Notes under the pieces: generated by a model
What the model was told of the DNA's origin: nothing
What the model saw: the letters and a program-made list of their open reading frames with translations, nothing else
Database searches by the model: none
Shown here: piece after piece, positions 51,270 through 60,680 of the stretch
How positions within the stretch are numbered: position 1 is the stretch's first letter
Layout of the letters: each line of letters begins with the position of its first letter
Program-made: the position numbers and the translations under genes
Assembly (NCBI GenBank): GCA_963754305.1
Contig: CAVWFR010000032.1
Location: 1-64,000, forward strand
DNA from: DATEDA01 sp963754305
GTDB taxonomy: Bacteria; Pseudomonadota; Gammaproteobacteria; Burkholderiales; SG8-39
DNA length: 64,000 nucleotides
Direction of reading: 5' to 3'

Positions 51270-53048
51270 ATGACCGATTTCCGGCGCGGCATCCGGCTTC
51301 CGCTCGCCGCCGGCCTCGCGATTCTCGTCGCCTGGCCGCTCGTGCTCGGAACGAGCTACGACTTGCGCGTCTTCACGCTCGCCGGCGTCTATGCGCTGCT
51401 GACGCTCGGGTTCCAGTTCATCTTCGGCCACGCGGGCGCGCTCGCCCTGACGCAGGGAACGTTCTTCGGCGTCGGCGCCTACGTCACCGGGCTCCTCGGC
51501 ATCAAGCTTGGCTGGGGTTTCGAAGCGACGCTCCCGCTCGCCGCGCTCGGGCCGGTCGTGCTGGCGCTCGTCGTTGCTGCGCCGGTGCTGCGGCTCGAAT
51601 CGCACTATTTCGCCTTGGCGACGCTCGGGATCGGGCAGGTGATGCTCCTGGTGGCGATCCAATGGCAGTCGCTCACCGGCGGTGCGAATGGCCTGCCCGG
51701 AGTGCCGGGCGTCGTGCTCTTCGGCTGGGCGCTGCCGCGCGGGCTGCCGCTCGCCGCTTTTGTCTGGGGCACGGTGGCGATCGGCGCGCTCCTCGCATGG
51801 CAGCTCACGCGCGGCCTGCTCGGTCGCGCCTACACCGTGATGCGCGAGAACGACATCGCCGCGATGTCCCTCGGTCTCGACATCTGGCAGCTGCGGTTCG
51901 TCGCGTTCCTGCTCTCGGCGGTCTACGCCGGCGTCGCCGGCGCGCTTTACGTCCATACCATCCGGGTCGTCTCGCCCGAGGTGCTCGAGTTCCACATCAT
52001 GGTGGCGGTGCTGACGATGGCGGTGGTCGGCGGGCGTACCGGCGTCGCCGGCGCGATCCTCGGCGCGTTCCTGCTCGTGCATCTGCCGGAATGGTTCCGC
52101 TTCCTCGACAAGTACTACCTGATCGCCTACGGCGCGGTGCTGCTCGCGATGATCATCGTCGCGCCCTGGGGGCTCGTCGGCGGGCTCGAGCGGCTGCGCG
52201 CGCGGGTTGCGCCTGAGGCCGTCGCGACGGCGCCGCGGGCGGTGCCGCTCGCGGTGCGCGAGGCCGCGGCGGGGAGCGGCCCGCTGCTCGAGCTCCGGGA
52301 GCTCGCGATGGCGTTCGGGGGGGTGCGCGCGCTCGACGGGGTGAGCTTCGCGCTGGAGCGCGCCGAGATCTTCGGTCTGATTGGCCCCAACGGCTCCGGC
52401 AAGACGACGCTCCTCAACTGCGTCACCCGGATTTACCGACCCCATGCCGGCGCGATCCGATTTGAAGGCGAGGACCTGTTGCGGCTCGCGCCGTACGAGG
52501 TCGCGCGGCGCGGGGTCGCGCGGACGTTCCAGAACATCAATCTCGTCGACGAGATGACCGCGCTCGACAACGTCGCTGTGGCGCGCGCAGGGCGCGAGCG
52601 TACCGGGGTGCGGGAGGCGCTTGCCGGCGACGGGCTCGAGCGCGCACGCGGCCACGCGATGAGCCTGCTCGAGCGGCTCGACGTCGCGCACGTCGCGATG
52701 CAGCCCTGCGGCGGGCTCGCGTACGGCATCAAGCGGCGCGTGGAGATCGCCCGCGCGCTCGCGCTCGAGCCGCGCCTGCTGCTCCTCGACGAGCCGGCCG
52801 CCGGATTGAACGGGGCCGAGCAGGCCGATCTTGCGGCGCGGCTGCGCGTGCTCGCCCGCGACGGGCTGACGCTGCTCGTGATCGAGCACAACATGCCGTT
52901 CCTGATGCCGCTCGCCGGTCGCATGGCCTGTCTCGACTACGGCCGGCTGCTCGCGATCGGGACGCCGGCGGAGATCCGCGCTCACCCGCGCGTGATCGAG
53001 GCGTACCTGGGGACGGCGGACGCGGTGGCGGCGGAGGCGGCGCCGTGA
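51270..53048 (+). CDS. LivM permease fused to LivG ATPase
   Basis: A 592-residue fusion. Residues 1-310 are the LivM permease (YALLTLGFQFIFGHAGALAL, RENDIAAMSLGLDIW). After a linker (about 311-348) residues 350-590 are the LivG ATPase: Walker A GPNGSGKTTLL, LivG signature YGIKRRVEIARAL in place of the common LSGGQ, Walker B LLLLDEPAAGLNG. Permease-ATPase fusions of this kind occur in several Proteobacteria. Only one LivG and one LivF module complete the two ATPases, as expected. Confidence 0.93.
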   Translation: MTDFRRGIRLPLAAGLAILVAWPLVLGTSYDLRVFTLAGVYALLTLGFQFIFGHAGALALTQGTFFGVGAYVTGLLGIKLGWGFEATLPLAALGPVVLALVVAAPVLRLESHYFALATLGIGQVMLLVAIQWQSLTGGANGLPGVPGVVLFGWALPRGLPLAAFVWGTVAIGALLAWQLTRGLLGRAYTVMRENDIAAMSLGLDIWQLRFVAFLLSAVYAGVAGALYVHTIRVVSPEVLEFHIMVAVLTMAVVGGRTGVAGAILGAFLLVHLPEWFRFLDKYYLIAYGAVLLAMIIVAPWGLVGGLERLRARVAPEAVATAPRAVPLAVREAAAGSGPLLELRELAMAFGGVRALDGVSFALERAEIFGLIGPNGSGKTTLLNCVTRIYRPHAGAIRFEGEDLLRLAPYEVARRGVARTFQNINLVDEMTALDNVAVARAGRERTGVREALAGDGLERARGHAMSLLERLDVAHVAMQPCGGLAYGIKRRVEIARALALEPRLLLLDEPAAGLNGAEQADLAARLRVLARDGLTLLVIEHNMPFLMPLAGRMACLDYGRLLAIGTPAEIRAHPRVIEAYLGTADAVAAEAAP

Positions 53049-53112
53049 GCACGCCGGGCCGCCCCAAGGGCGAACTCCTGAGCGCCGGAGCGCTGCAGGA
53101 GCGGATAGTCCA

Positions 53113-53820
53113 ATGAGCGCATTGCTCGAGGCGGACGGTCTCACCGCCCGTTACGGCCAGATCACCGCGCTCGACGCCGTGACGTTGGAAGTGCGCGCGG
53201 GCGAGGCGGTCGCGCTCGTCGGCGCGAACGGCGCGGGCAAGACCACGCTGATGAAGGCGGTGATGGGCTTCGTCGCCCCGGCGGCCGGTGCGCTTCGCTA
53301 CGCGGGGCGGCCGCTCGGTGGCGTGTCCGTCGCCGCGCGCGCGCGGCTCGGCCTCGGCTACTCGCCCGAGGGCCGGCGCGTCTTTCCGGGGATGAGCGTC
53401 CGCGAGAACCTCGAGGTCGCGAGCCGGGCCGACCGCGCGGCGACCCGCGGCCGGCTCGACGATGTGTTCGCGCTGTTCCCGGCGCTCGCGGCGAAGCACG
53501 GTGCGCTCGGCTGGCAGCTCTCCGGCGGGCAGCAGCAGATGCTCGCGATCGGCCGCGCGCTGATGACCGGGCCGCGCCTCCTGCTGCTCGATGAGCCTTC
53601 GCTCGGCCTCTCGCCCATCCTCACGGCGGAGGTGCTGGGCCGCGTGCGCGCGATCGTCGGGCGCGGCACCGCGGTGCTGCTCGCGGAGCAGAACGTCGCT
53701 AAGGCGCTCGAGGTGGCCGACCGCGCTTACGTGCTGCAGGTCGGCCGGGTCGTCGACTCGGGGCCGGCCGCCGAGCTGCGGCAGAATCCGCGCATCCGGG
53801 AAGCGTTTCTCGGTGCATGA
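53113..53820 (+). CDS. livF: LivF-type ABC transporter ATPase
   Basis: A 235-residue ATPase: Walker A VGANGAGKTTLMKA, LivF-type GYSPEGRRVFPGMSV, signature WQLSGGQQQMLAIGRAL, Walker B LLLLDEPSLGL. It pairs with the LivG part of the fusion protein. It ends at TGA 53820 with ATGA at an alternative start of the next gene, so the ADH is likely in the same operon. Confidence 0.95.
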   Translation: MSALLEADGLTARYGQITALDAVTLEVRAGEAVALVGANGAGKTTLMKAVMGFVAPAAGALRYAGRPLGGVSVAARARLGLGYSPEGRRVFPGMSVRENLEVASRADRAATRGRLDDVFALFPALAAKHGALGWQLSGGQQQMLAIGRALMTGPRLLLLDEPSLGLSPILTAEVLGRVRAIVGRGTAVLLAEQNVAKALEVADRAYVLQVGRVVDSGPAAELRQNPRIREAFLGA

Positions 53821-53837
53821 GAGGGGAGATCCAAGGA

Positions 53838-55016
53838 ATGGCTGACGCGTTCGCACCGTTCACCTTCGTCCACTCGAATCGCCGCGTCGTCTTCGGCTGG
53901 GATTCGCTCGACCGCCTGCCGGAGCTCGCGAAGGAGTTCGGCGCGAGGCGGCCCGCCGCCATCCTCGATGGATACTTCACGCGCACGCCGGTCGGCGCGC
54001 GAATAGCGGCGTTGCTGAGTGAGGGGACCGGCGCGGCGCCGCTCGTTCACGCCACGCCCGCCACCGAGCCGGATACGGCATCGGTCGAGGCGTGCGCCGC
54101 GGCGCTGGCGGCGGTGGCGCCCGATTTCATCGTCGCGGTCGGCGGCGGGTCGGCGATGGACACCGCCAAGGTCGCGCGCATGCTGCTGTCGAATCCCGGC
54201 CCCGCGGAAGGGATCGCGGGTTTCGGCAAGCGCCTCGCGCCGCACGCGAGCATCCTCGTCGCAGTGCCGACCACGCACGGTACCGGAAGCGAGGTCTCCG
54301 AGTCGGCGGTGATCGGTAAGGCCGGCGTCGACGCGAAGCTGATCTACCGCTCGCAGGACATGACGCCGAGCATCGCGCTGCTCGACCCGTCGCTGACCGT
54401 CGGGGCGCCGCGGACCGTGACCGCGTACGCCGGTTACGACGCGGTGACGCATGCGGTCGAGGCGTTCGTGTCGCGGATGGCGTCGCCAATGACCGATCCG
54501 CATGCCCTCGCCGCCATGGAGCTCCTCGGGCGTTGGCTTGCCATAGCGTACGAGGAGCCGGAGAACCGCGACGCGCGCGGTGCGTGCCTGATCGCGTCGA
54601 TGCAGGCGGCGATCGCGTTCAACAGCGCAAATCTGGGGCTCGCGCACGCGATCTCGGGCCCGCTCGGCGCGCAGCAACACGTCGCGCACGGGCTCGGCAA
54701 TGCGCTCGCGCTGCCGTATGTCACCGCGTTCAACGAGCCCGTGCTCGGCGCGAAAGGAGAGACGATCGCGAAACTCTTCGGCGGGCGCTCCGCCGCCGAG
54801 GCGATGGCGAAGCTCAGGCGCCGCCTCGGCCTCGACCTCAGCCTCGACGACTACGTCCGCACGGACGCCGACCGCGAGCGGCTCGCCCAGTGGGCGATGA
54901 AGAGCGGGCAGGTGAAGATGAACCCGCGGGCTGCGACGCTCGACGACATGCGCGCGATCATCGGTGCGATGCGGACGCCGACGCGCGACGCGGCGCCGCC
55001 TGCCTGGCCGCTTTGA
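53838..55016 (+). CDS. Iron-containing alcohol dehydrogenase/maleylacetate reductase-like
   Basis: A 392-residue group III (Fe) dehydrogenase. NAD motif VGGGSAMDTAK (about 103-113), VPTTHGTGSEVSESAVI, and iron ligands in a DAVTHAVEAF region (H) and LAHAISGPLGAQQHVAHG (H..H). Maleylacetate reductases of chloroaromatic and resorcinol pathways belong here. That role suits its place behind a likely aromatic-acid importer, but a simple alcohol dehydrogenase is possible. ATG 53838 is preferred over ATG 53817 overlapping livF. Confidence 0.85.
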   Translation: MADAFAPFTFVHSNRRVVFGWDSLDRLPELAKEFGARRPAAILDGYFTRTPVGARIAALLSEGTGAAPLVHATPATEPDTASVEACAAALAAVAPDFIVAVGGGSAMDTAKVARMLLSNPGPAEGIAGFGKRLAPHASILVAVPTTHGTGSEVSESAVIGKAGVDAKLIYRSQDMTPSIALLDPSLTVGAPRTVTAYAGYDAVTHAVEAFVSRMASPMTDPHALAAMELLGRWLAIAYEEPENRDARGACLIASMQAAIAFNSANLGLAHAISGPLGAQQHVAHGLGNALALPYVTAFNEPVLGAKGETIAKLFGGRSAAEAMAKLRRRLGLDLSLDDYVRTDADRERLAQWAMKSGQVKMNPRAATLDDMRAIIGAMRTPTRDAAPPAWPL

Positions 55017-55041
55017 CAGCGGGGCGAGCAGCGGCGCGAGG

Positions 55042-55464
55042 TCAGGCGGGTCCGAGCGTCAGCACGTACCGGAACTGCGAGCCCGGAATCTCGCCCTCGA
55101 AGGCGTTCCCGGCACCCTTCTTCTTCAGCACCATATTCGCCTTGCCGCACTTGGCGTTCGGCACCTTGTCGCGGAACTGGGCCGCGATCGTCAGCTGCGT
55201 GCCGTCGAACTTCCCGGTGATGGGCTCATTGTCCATGGCACAGAACTGCCCGCCCCTCCAGGTCGCCTTGCCCTCGATCGAACCGTCCGGATCCTGCTTC
55301 TCGATCAGGACCGACCAGGTGCCGCCGAACGGCGTGCCCCGGCTCGGTGCGGTCCCGTTCCACGTGCCCGCCATCGCCGCCGGCAGCTTGTCCTGCGCCG
55401 CGGCGTCCGGCGCGATTACGGCAAACACTCCGAGGAGAATTGCGATTCGAAGCCACACTTGCAC
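55042..55464 (-). CDS. Secreted protein of unknown function
   Basis: A 140-residue exported protein, GTG start after GGAGACACATC. Signal peptide 1-23 (ending DAAAQ). The mature part is beta-rich (GTWNGTAPSRGTPFGGTWSV, IEGKATWRGGQFCAMDN) with two cysteines about 35 residues apart that may pair. It resembles small lipocalin-like or DUF-type secreted proteins, with no family that I can name. It is followed by a DUF3313 lipoprotein on the same strand. Confidence 0.68.
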   Translation of the reverse strand: MQVWLRIAILLGVFAVIAPDAAAQDKLPAAMAGTWNGTAPSRGTPFGGTWSVLIEKQDPDGSIEGKATWRGGQFCAMDNEPITGKFDGTQLTIAAQFRDKVPNAKCGKANMVLKKKGAGNAFEGEIPGSQFRYVLTLGPA

Positions 55465-55512
55465 GATGTGTCTCCAGTGAGTGAGCCGTCCCGATGGCCC
55501 TGATCGTAGCGC

Positions 55513-56223
55513 CTAACGCGTCGCTGCGCGGGCAGCATCCAACCGCTCACGCGCCTCCACCGCCCATTCCGTCGCGCCGGTCCGCACGTCGTCCCAGGTG
55601 AGCTGCCGGCCGACGAAGAGATGGGCGTCCTTCCGCGTCGAGACCGACGCGAACAGCCGCTCGCCGGTGACGCCGTCGAGGACTTCCACCTCACCGGAGA
55701 GCGCGACGACGGTCTTGTCGGTTCCGGTCGCGGCGCGGGCGACGGTGATCGCGATCTTGATGGGCAGCACGTCCAGCGGCGTAAAGCCGGGGCGTTCGGG
55801 GTTCACCCCGGTAAGCGCGAAATGGAGTCTGAGCACGCCCGGCCCCGCCTTCTCGACGATCTCGTAGCCGCCGGCGCGAAATTGCTGCGTGACCACCGCG
55901 CGGAACTCGTCGGCCATCCGCTTGTACGTATCGGGTTGGATGCCGCCGTACTCGGCTTGCCGGTTTATCCAAATCTCGACCGGCTGGATCAATACCTTGT
56001 CGTACTGCCGCCAGCTCACGCCGGACTTCACCCAGCGCCAGGTATCCAGTTTCCCCGGCACCGGCGTGAAGCGGCTGTAGTCCTTGCCGAGGAAGCCGGA
56101 AGCTTCGAGCGAGGAGCCCGGGAGCTGCAGCGGCGAGGCAGCCGCCCCCTCGGGCACCGTGGGTTGCTGGGCGCAGCCGGCGGCGAACAGCGCGACAAAG
56201 AGGATTGGCAGGTAGCGGCGCAT
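55513..56223 (-). CDS. DUF3313 family lipoprotein
   Basis: A 236-residue lipoprotein; GGGAGAAGACCG before ATG 56223. Lipobox at C18 (LFAAGC). The DUF3313 domain spans about 40-225: GFLGKDYSRFTPVPG, WRWVKSGVSWRQYDKVLIQP, and LFVGRQLTWDDVRTGATEWA. The family is of unknown function, in the outer membrane or periplasm. The gene lies between the unknown secreted protein and the gamma-glutamyltransferase-like gene. Confidence 0.88.
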   Translation of the reverse strand: MRRYLPILFVALFAAGCAQQPTVPEGAAASPLQLPGSSLEASGFLGKDYSRFTPVPGKLDTWRWVKSGVSWRQYDKVLIQPVEIWINRQAEYGGIQPDTYKRMADEFRAVVTQQFRAGGYEIVEKAGPGVLRLHFALTGVNPERPGFTPLDVLPIKIAITVARAATGTDKTVVALSGEVEVLDGVTGERLFASVSTRKDAHLFVGRQLTWDDVRTGATEWAVEARERLDAARAATR

Positions 56224-56351
56224 CGGTCTTCTCCCGGTGTTGCTTGGTCTGCCCGTTACAAGGGGCCCGCGAGGCACAGCGGGGTTTGGGATCGTCGGCC
56301 CCGCGCGCCCCGCACGACGAGCGCGGGCGCTCCCTCCGTTGCGGCGGCAGG

Positions 56352-57944
56352 TCAGAAACCCACCGCCAGCGAGTCGCGCCGCGGATCGGAGGCCGTGACG
56401 TAGCCGCCGTCCACGCGGAAGGCGATCTGCGAGCAGCCGAAGTCCATGTAGCCCTCCGGCAACTCGACGAGGCGATGACCGCGGCGCGCGAGCTCGCTCA
56501 CGGTCGCCGGTGGGAACGCGCGTTCGAGATTCACGTCGAGACCGCTCATGACGCGGAAGCGCGGGCCGTCGATCGCGGTCTGCGGACTCTGGCCGTAGTC
56601 GACCATCCGCACCATGAGCTGGGTGTGGCCCTGCGGCTGCATCGTCCCGCCCATCAGCCCGAAGCTCATCACCGGCACGCCGTTCCTGGTCACGAACCCG
56701 GGGATGATCGTGTGATACGGGCGCTTGCGCGGCGCAACCTGGTTCGGATGTCCGGGCTGCAGCACGAACCCGGACCCGCGGTTCTGCAGACTGATGCCGG
56801 TGCCGGGGACGACCACGCCGGAGCCGAAACCCATGAAGTTCGACTGGATCAGCGACACCATCATGCCGGAAGCGTCGGCCGCGGTGAGATAGATCGTTCC
56901 GCCGCGCGCCGGCGTGCCGTGCCCGAAATCCTGCGCGCGCTTGGTGTCGATCAGCCGTGCGCGCGAGGCGAGATAGTCGCGGTCGAGCAGGTGCGCCGCC
57001 TTAACCGCGGTCATGCCCGCGGCGTCCGCGACGTACGCCCGCGCATCGGCGAACGCGAGTTTCACCGCCTCGATCTGGAGGTGGGCGCTGTCCGCCGAGT
57101 CGACCGGCAGGCTCGCGACGTCGAAGTGCGTCAGCATCCCGAGGGCCATGAGGCAGACGATGCCCTGGCCGTTCGGCGGGATCTCGTGCACGGTGTAGCC
57201 GCGGTAGTCCTGGGTGATGGTGCCGACCCAGTCGTTCGTGTGCGCGGCGAGATCGTCCATCGTCATCGCGGCTTCGCACGCCGCCGAATGTGACGCGATG
57301 CGCTCGGCCAGCTCGCCCTCGTAGAATGCCTTCCCGCGCGTCTCGGCGATCAGTTCGAGCGTCGCCGCCGCGTCGCGGTGGACGAAGCGCTCGCCCGCTC
57401 GCGGTGCGCGGCCGCCGGGGAGGAACGTCTGCGCGAAGCCCGGCTGATTCTTCAGCTCGGGCACCTGCTGGTTCCAGCGCGTAGCGACGAATGGCGACAC
57501 GAGATAGCCGTTGAAGGCGTACTCGATCGCCGGCTCGAACAGCTTCTCGAACGGGAGCTGGCCATAGCGCTCCGAGAGTTCGGCCCAGGCCGACACGCAG
57601 CCGGGCACCGATACGCTGTTCCAGCCGCGCGTCGGGACCGCCTTCTGGCCGGCGAAGTATTCCGGCGTCCACGCCGCGGGCGAGCGGCCCGAGGCGTTGA
57701 GGCCGGCGAGGTCCTTGCCGTCCCAGACGATCGCGAAGAGATCCGAGCCGATGCCGTTGGAGATCGGCTCGACGATCGTCAGCGCGATCGCCGCGCCGAG
57801 CGCGGCATCGATGGCGTTCCCGCCGTCGAGCAGCATGCGCAGGCCCGCCTGTGCGGCGAGCGGCTGCGAAGTGGACACGACGTTCGCCGCCATGGTCGGG
57901 CGGCGGGCCGTGGGGTAGGCGGAGGTGTGATCGGAGAAGTTCAT
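56352..57944 (-). CDS. ggt: Gamma-glutamyltransferase family protein
   Basis: A 530-residue Ntn-hydrolase. The fold runs ANVVSTSQPLAAQAGLRMLL, GGNAIDAALGAAIAL, and the processing site GGTIYLTAADASGMMV; T350 would be the new N-terminal nucleophile. There is no signal peptide, so it is cytoplasmic, unlike periplasmic GGTs. Such family members hydrolyse gamma-glutamyl amides or related substrates; glutathione itself is not assured. The substrate-binding region (LQNRGSGFVL, GGTMQPQGHTQLM) looks complete. Confidence 0.9.
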   Translation of the reverse strand: MNFSDHTSAYPTARRPTMAANVVSTSQPLAAQAGLRMLLDGGNAIDAALGAAIALTIVEPISNGIGSDLFAIVWDGKDLAGLNASGRSPAAWTPEYFAGQKAVPTRGWNSVSVPGCVSAWAELSERYGQLPFEKLFEPAIEYAFNGYLVSPFVATRWNQQVPELKNQPGFAQTFLPGGRAPRAGERFVHRDAAATLELIAETRGKAFYEGELAERIASHSAACEAAMTMDDLAAHTNDWVGTITQDYRGYTVHEIPPNGQGIVCLMALGMLTHFDVASLPVDSADSAHLQIEAVKLAFADARAYVADAAGMTAVKAAHLLDRDYLASRARLIDTKRAQDFGHGTPARGGTIYLTAADASGMMVSLIQSNFMGFGSGVVVPGTGISLQNRGSGFVLQPGHPNQVAPRKRPYHTIIPGFVTRNGVPVMSFGLMGGTMQPQGHTQLMVRMVDYGQSPQTAIDGPRFRVMSGLDVNLERAFPPATVSELARRGHRLVELPEGYMDFGCSQIAFRVDGGYVTASDPRRDSLAVGF

Positions 57945-58166
57945 CGGCGGGTCGCGATGGGCGGTGGCGGTTCGAGATGGTACTCGCGCGCGGCCGGACA
58001 CGGCTCACCGCCCGACCCGCCGCCGCCCTTCGTCTCGCTCACTGGCGAGAAGCTTGCCAGTCCCCGGGGAACTTCTGGCCGCGGGACCTCGTTCGGCGTG
58101 GACTTCAATCCGGATCGTCGAGGTCAGCCTCCTGAGCTCAACGCCTGCGGCTGCCGGCCGGGTCGA

Positions 58167-59234
58167 TCAAGCGGCTTCGTCGACATCGAGCACGACGCGG
58201 CCGAGGATCTTTCCCGCCTTGAGCTCTTCGAGCGTCCGGTTCACTTCGCCCACCGCGCGCATCTCGACCGGCGTCGCCTTGAGCTTGCCTGCCTGCGCGA
58301 GCGCGACGACTTCGCGCAGCTCCTGGAGGGTGCCCACGTACGAGCCGATGATCCCGATCGCCCGCTGCGCGATCGGCGGCAGCGGCAGCGTGATCTCGCC
58401 GCCGAACAGGCCGCAGAGCACATAGCGGCCGCCCTTCGCGAGCGCGGCGACGCCGAGGTGCGCGGTCGCGGGCATGCCGACGAAGTCGAGCGCGCCGGCC
58501 ACCGCGCTGCCGGAGATCTTCTGCAGTGCCGCCAGCGCGACCGGCGCGTCGCGCGAGTTCACCGTCTCGCGCGCGCCGGCGTCGCGCGCGGCGGCGAGCT
58601 TGCCGTCGTCGATGTCGCAGGCGATCACGCGCTCGATCCCGAGCGCACGCAAGGTCGAGAGCGCGATCATTCCGAGCCCGCCGCAGCCGAGCACGACGAC
58701 CCAGTCGCGGTCGGTGAGGGCGGGGAGCTTCCGGATCGCGCTGTAGGTCGTGATGCCCGAGCAGGCGAGCGTCGCGGCAAAGCCCTCGTCGATGCCCGAA
58801 GCGTCGACCAGGTACTTCGCGTCCGGCACGAGGAGGTGGGAGGCATAGGCGCCCGGCCGGAACACGCCAATGAACCGCTGCGCCAGGCAGTAGTTGTCCT
58901 GCCCGGCTTTGCACACCGCGCACTCGCCGCAGCCGATCCAGGGGTAGACGACGCGCTTCGCGCCGACGGCGACGCCCTTCGCGTCGGGCCCGAGCGCCTC
59001 GACGATGCCGAACGGCTCGTGCCCCATCGTGAACGGCGGCACGCAGCCGCGATCTTTGACGTAGAAGCGCTTGCCGCCGCCGAGGTCGAAATAGCCGTCC
59101 CAGATGTGGAGATCCGAGTGACAGACGCCGGAGCGCGTGACGCGCACGAGGACTTCGCCGCCGGTGGGCTTCGGGGTGTCCCGCAGCGCCCGCTGCAGGG
59201 GCTTGCCGTGCTCCACGACCTCGTAGCTGATCAT
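58167..59234 (-). CDS. Zinc-type alcohol dehydrogenase
   Basis: A 355-residue medium-chain dehydrogenase. Catalytic zinc ligands are C38 and H39 (GVCHSDLHIW), GHE in FTMGHEPFG, and a later Cys; structural zinc C in CGECAVCKAGQDNYC. NAD motif LGCGGLGMIALSTL. It oxidises alcohols or reduces aldehydes. It stands between the GGT-like gene and metY, with no clear operon link. Confidence 0.9.
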   Translation of the reverse strand: MISYEVVEHGKPLQRALRDTPKPTGGEVLVRVTRSGVCHSDLHIWDGYFDLGGGKRFYVKDRGCVPPFTMGHEPFGIVEALGPDAKGVAVGAKRVVYPWIGCGECAVCKAGQDNYCLAQRFIGVFRPGAYASHLLVPDAKYLVDASGIDEGFAATLACSGITTYSAIRKLPALTDRDWVVVLGCGGLGMIALSTLRALGIERVIACDIDDGKLAAARDAGARETVNSRDAPVALAALQKISGSAVAGALDFVGMPATAHLGVAALAKGGRYVLCGLFGGEITLPLPPIAQRAIGIIGSYVGTLQELREVVALAQAGKLKATPVEMRAVGEVNRTLEELKAGKILGRVVLDVDEAA

Positions 59235-59274
59235 CGCTCCTCCGTTCTCCCGTCGTCCCGGGGAAAATTACCTT

Positions 59275-59340
59275 CGTCACCCCGGCGAAAGCCAGGGTCC
59301 AGTCCGCGCCGTCCGGATTCCGGTGTTCGCCGGAGTGACG
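59275..59340. repeat. REP-like palindromic repeat, copy 5
   Basis: CGTCACCCCGGCGAAAGCCA (59275-59294) and GGATTCCGGTGTTCGCCGGA (59315-59334) are two decayed hairpins of the family, with TTCCCTGGAATGACC close by. The element fills the ADH-metY gap. Confidence 0.7.
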
Positions 59341-59364
59341 GTCACCTTCCCTGGAATGACCGGT

Positions 59365-60654
59365 TCATGCCTTTGCCGCCGCATCCAGCGCTTGGTCGAT
59401 GTCCCACAGGATATCGTCCAGCGTCTCGATCCCCACCGAGATGCGGATCATGTCCGGGGTGACGCCGGCTTTCGCCTGATCGTCCTCGCCCATCTGGCGA
59501 TGAGTGGTCGACGCGGGATGGATGACCAGCGTCTTCGCGTCCCCGATGTTGGCGAGATGGCTCATGAATGTCGCCGCGTCGATGAACTTCTCGCCTGCGC
59601 GCGCGCCGCCCTTGATGCCGAAAGACAGGAGGCCGCTCGCGCCCTTGGGCATGTACTTGCGCGTGAGGTCGTAGTACCTGTTGTCCGGCAGACCCGGATA
59701 GTTCACCCACGACACCTGCGGGTGCGCGGCGAGGAACCCGGCCACCCCGAGCGCGTTCGCGCAATGCCGCTCCATCCGGAGCGGCAGCGTCTCCACTCCC
59801 TGCAGGAGCAGCCACGCGTTGAACGGCGCGAGCGCCGGCCCGAAGGTGCGCATCGTCTCCATCCGGCAGCGCATCGTATAGCCGAAATCGCCGAACGTTT
59901 CGTGGAAGATCACGCCGTGATAGCCCTGCGACGGCGTCGTCATGCCGGGAAATTTCCCGTTGCCCCACGGAAACTTCCCCGATTCGACGATGACCCCGCC
60001 CATCGTCGTGCCGTGGCCGCCGATGTACTTGGTCGCCGAATGCACGACGATGTCCGCACCCCACTCGATCGGCTGGCAGAGGTACGGGGAGGGTACCGTG
60101 TTGTCGACCACGAACGGGACGCCGGCCTCGTGCGCGATTCCCGCGATCCGTTCGATGTCGACGACGTTGATCGACGGGTTGCCGAGCGTTTCGGCGTAGA
60201 CGAGCTTCGTGTTCGGCCGGATCGCGCGGCGGAAGTTCTCGGGGTCGTCGGGATCGACGAACGTCGCTTCGATGCCGAGCTTCTTGAGGTTGACGCCTAG
60301 CAGCGTGTGCGTGCCGCCGTAGAGCGTCGCTGCCGAGACTGCGTGATCCCCGGACTCGAGCAGCGTCATGAGCGCGACCGCTTCGGCCGCCTGACCCGAG
60401 GCGGTGGCGAGCGCAGCGCGTCCCCCCTCCAGCGCCGCGACCCGCTCCTCGAGCACCGCAACGGTCGGGTTGGAGATGCGCGAGTAGACGTTGCCGAAGG
60501 TCTGCAGGTTGAAGAGGCTCGCCGCGTGCTCCGCGGAGTCGAAGACGAACGAGGTCGTCTGGTAGATCGGCGCAGCCCGCGAGCCCGTCGCCGCGTCGGG
60601 AATCTGCCCGGCGTGGAGGGCCAGGGTTTCGAAGCCGAATTTGCGGTCGGGCAT
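59365..60654 (-). CDS. metY: O-acetylhomoserine aminocarboxypropyltransferase/cysteine synthase
   Basis: A 429-residue PLP enzyme that makes homocysteine from O-acetylhomoserine and sulfide. The PLP lysine lies in VVHSATKYIGGHGTTMGG; other typical parts are APIYQTTSFVF and SRISNPTVAVLEERVAALEGG. Length and order fit MetY rather than the shorter MetZ. Start ATG 60654. It lies 26 bp behind a CoA-binding protein, a pairing that I recall from other Proteobacteria. Confidence 0.94.
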   Translation of the reverse strand: MPDRKFGFETLALHAGQIPDAATGSRAAPIYQTTSFVFDSAEHAASLFNLQTFGNVYSRISNPTVAVLEERVAALEGGRAALATASGQAAEAVALMTLLESGDHAVSAATLYGGTHTLLGVNLKKLGIEATFVDPDDPENFRRAIRPNTKLVYAETLGNPSINVVDIERIAGIAHEAGVPFVVDNTVPSPYLCQPIEWGADIVVHSATKYIGGHGTTMGGVIVESGKFPWGNGKFPGMTTPSQGYHGVIFHETFGDFGYTMRCRMETMRTFGPALAPFNAWLLLQGVETLPLRMERHCANALGVAGFLAAHPQVSWVNYPGLPDNRYYDLTRKYMPKGASGLLSFGIKGGARAGEKFIDAATFMSHLANIGDAKTLVIHPASTTHRQMGEDDQAKAGVTPDMIRISVGIETLDDILWDIDQALDAAAKA

Positions 60655-60680
60655 GGCGACTCGTCGAGCGCCGCTCGCGC

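Noticed and set aside
58041..58061. Palindrome ACTGGC..GCCAGT between the Zn-ADH and GGT-like genes as a terminator
   Set aside because: Six-base arms without a T-run and unlike the REP family; too weak to claim.
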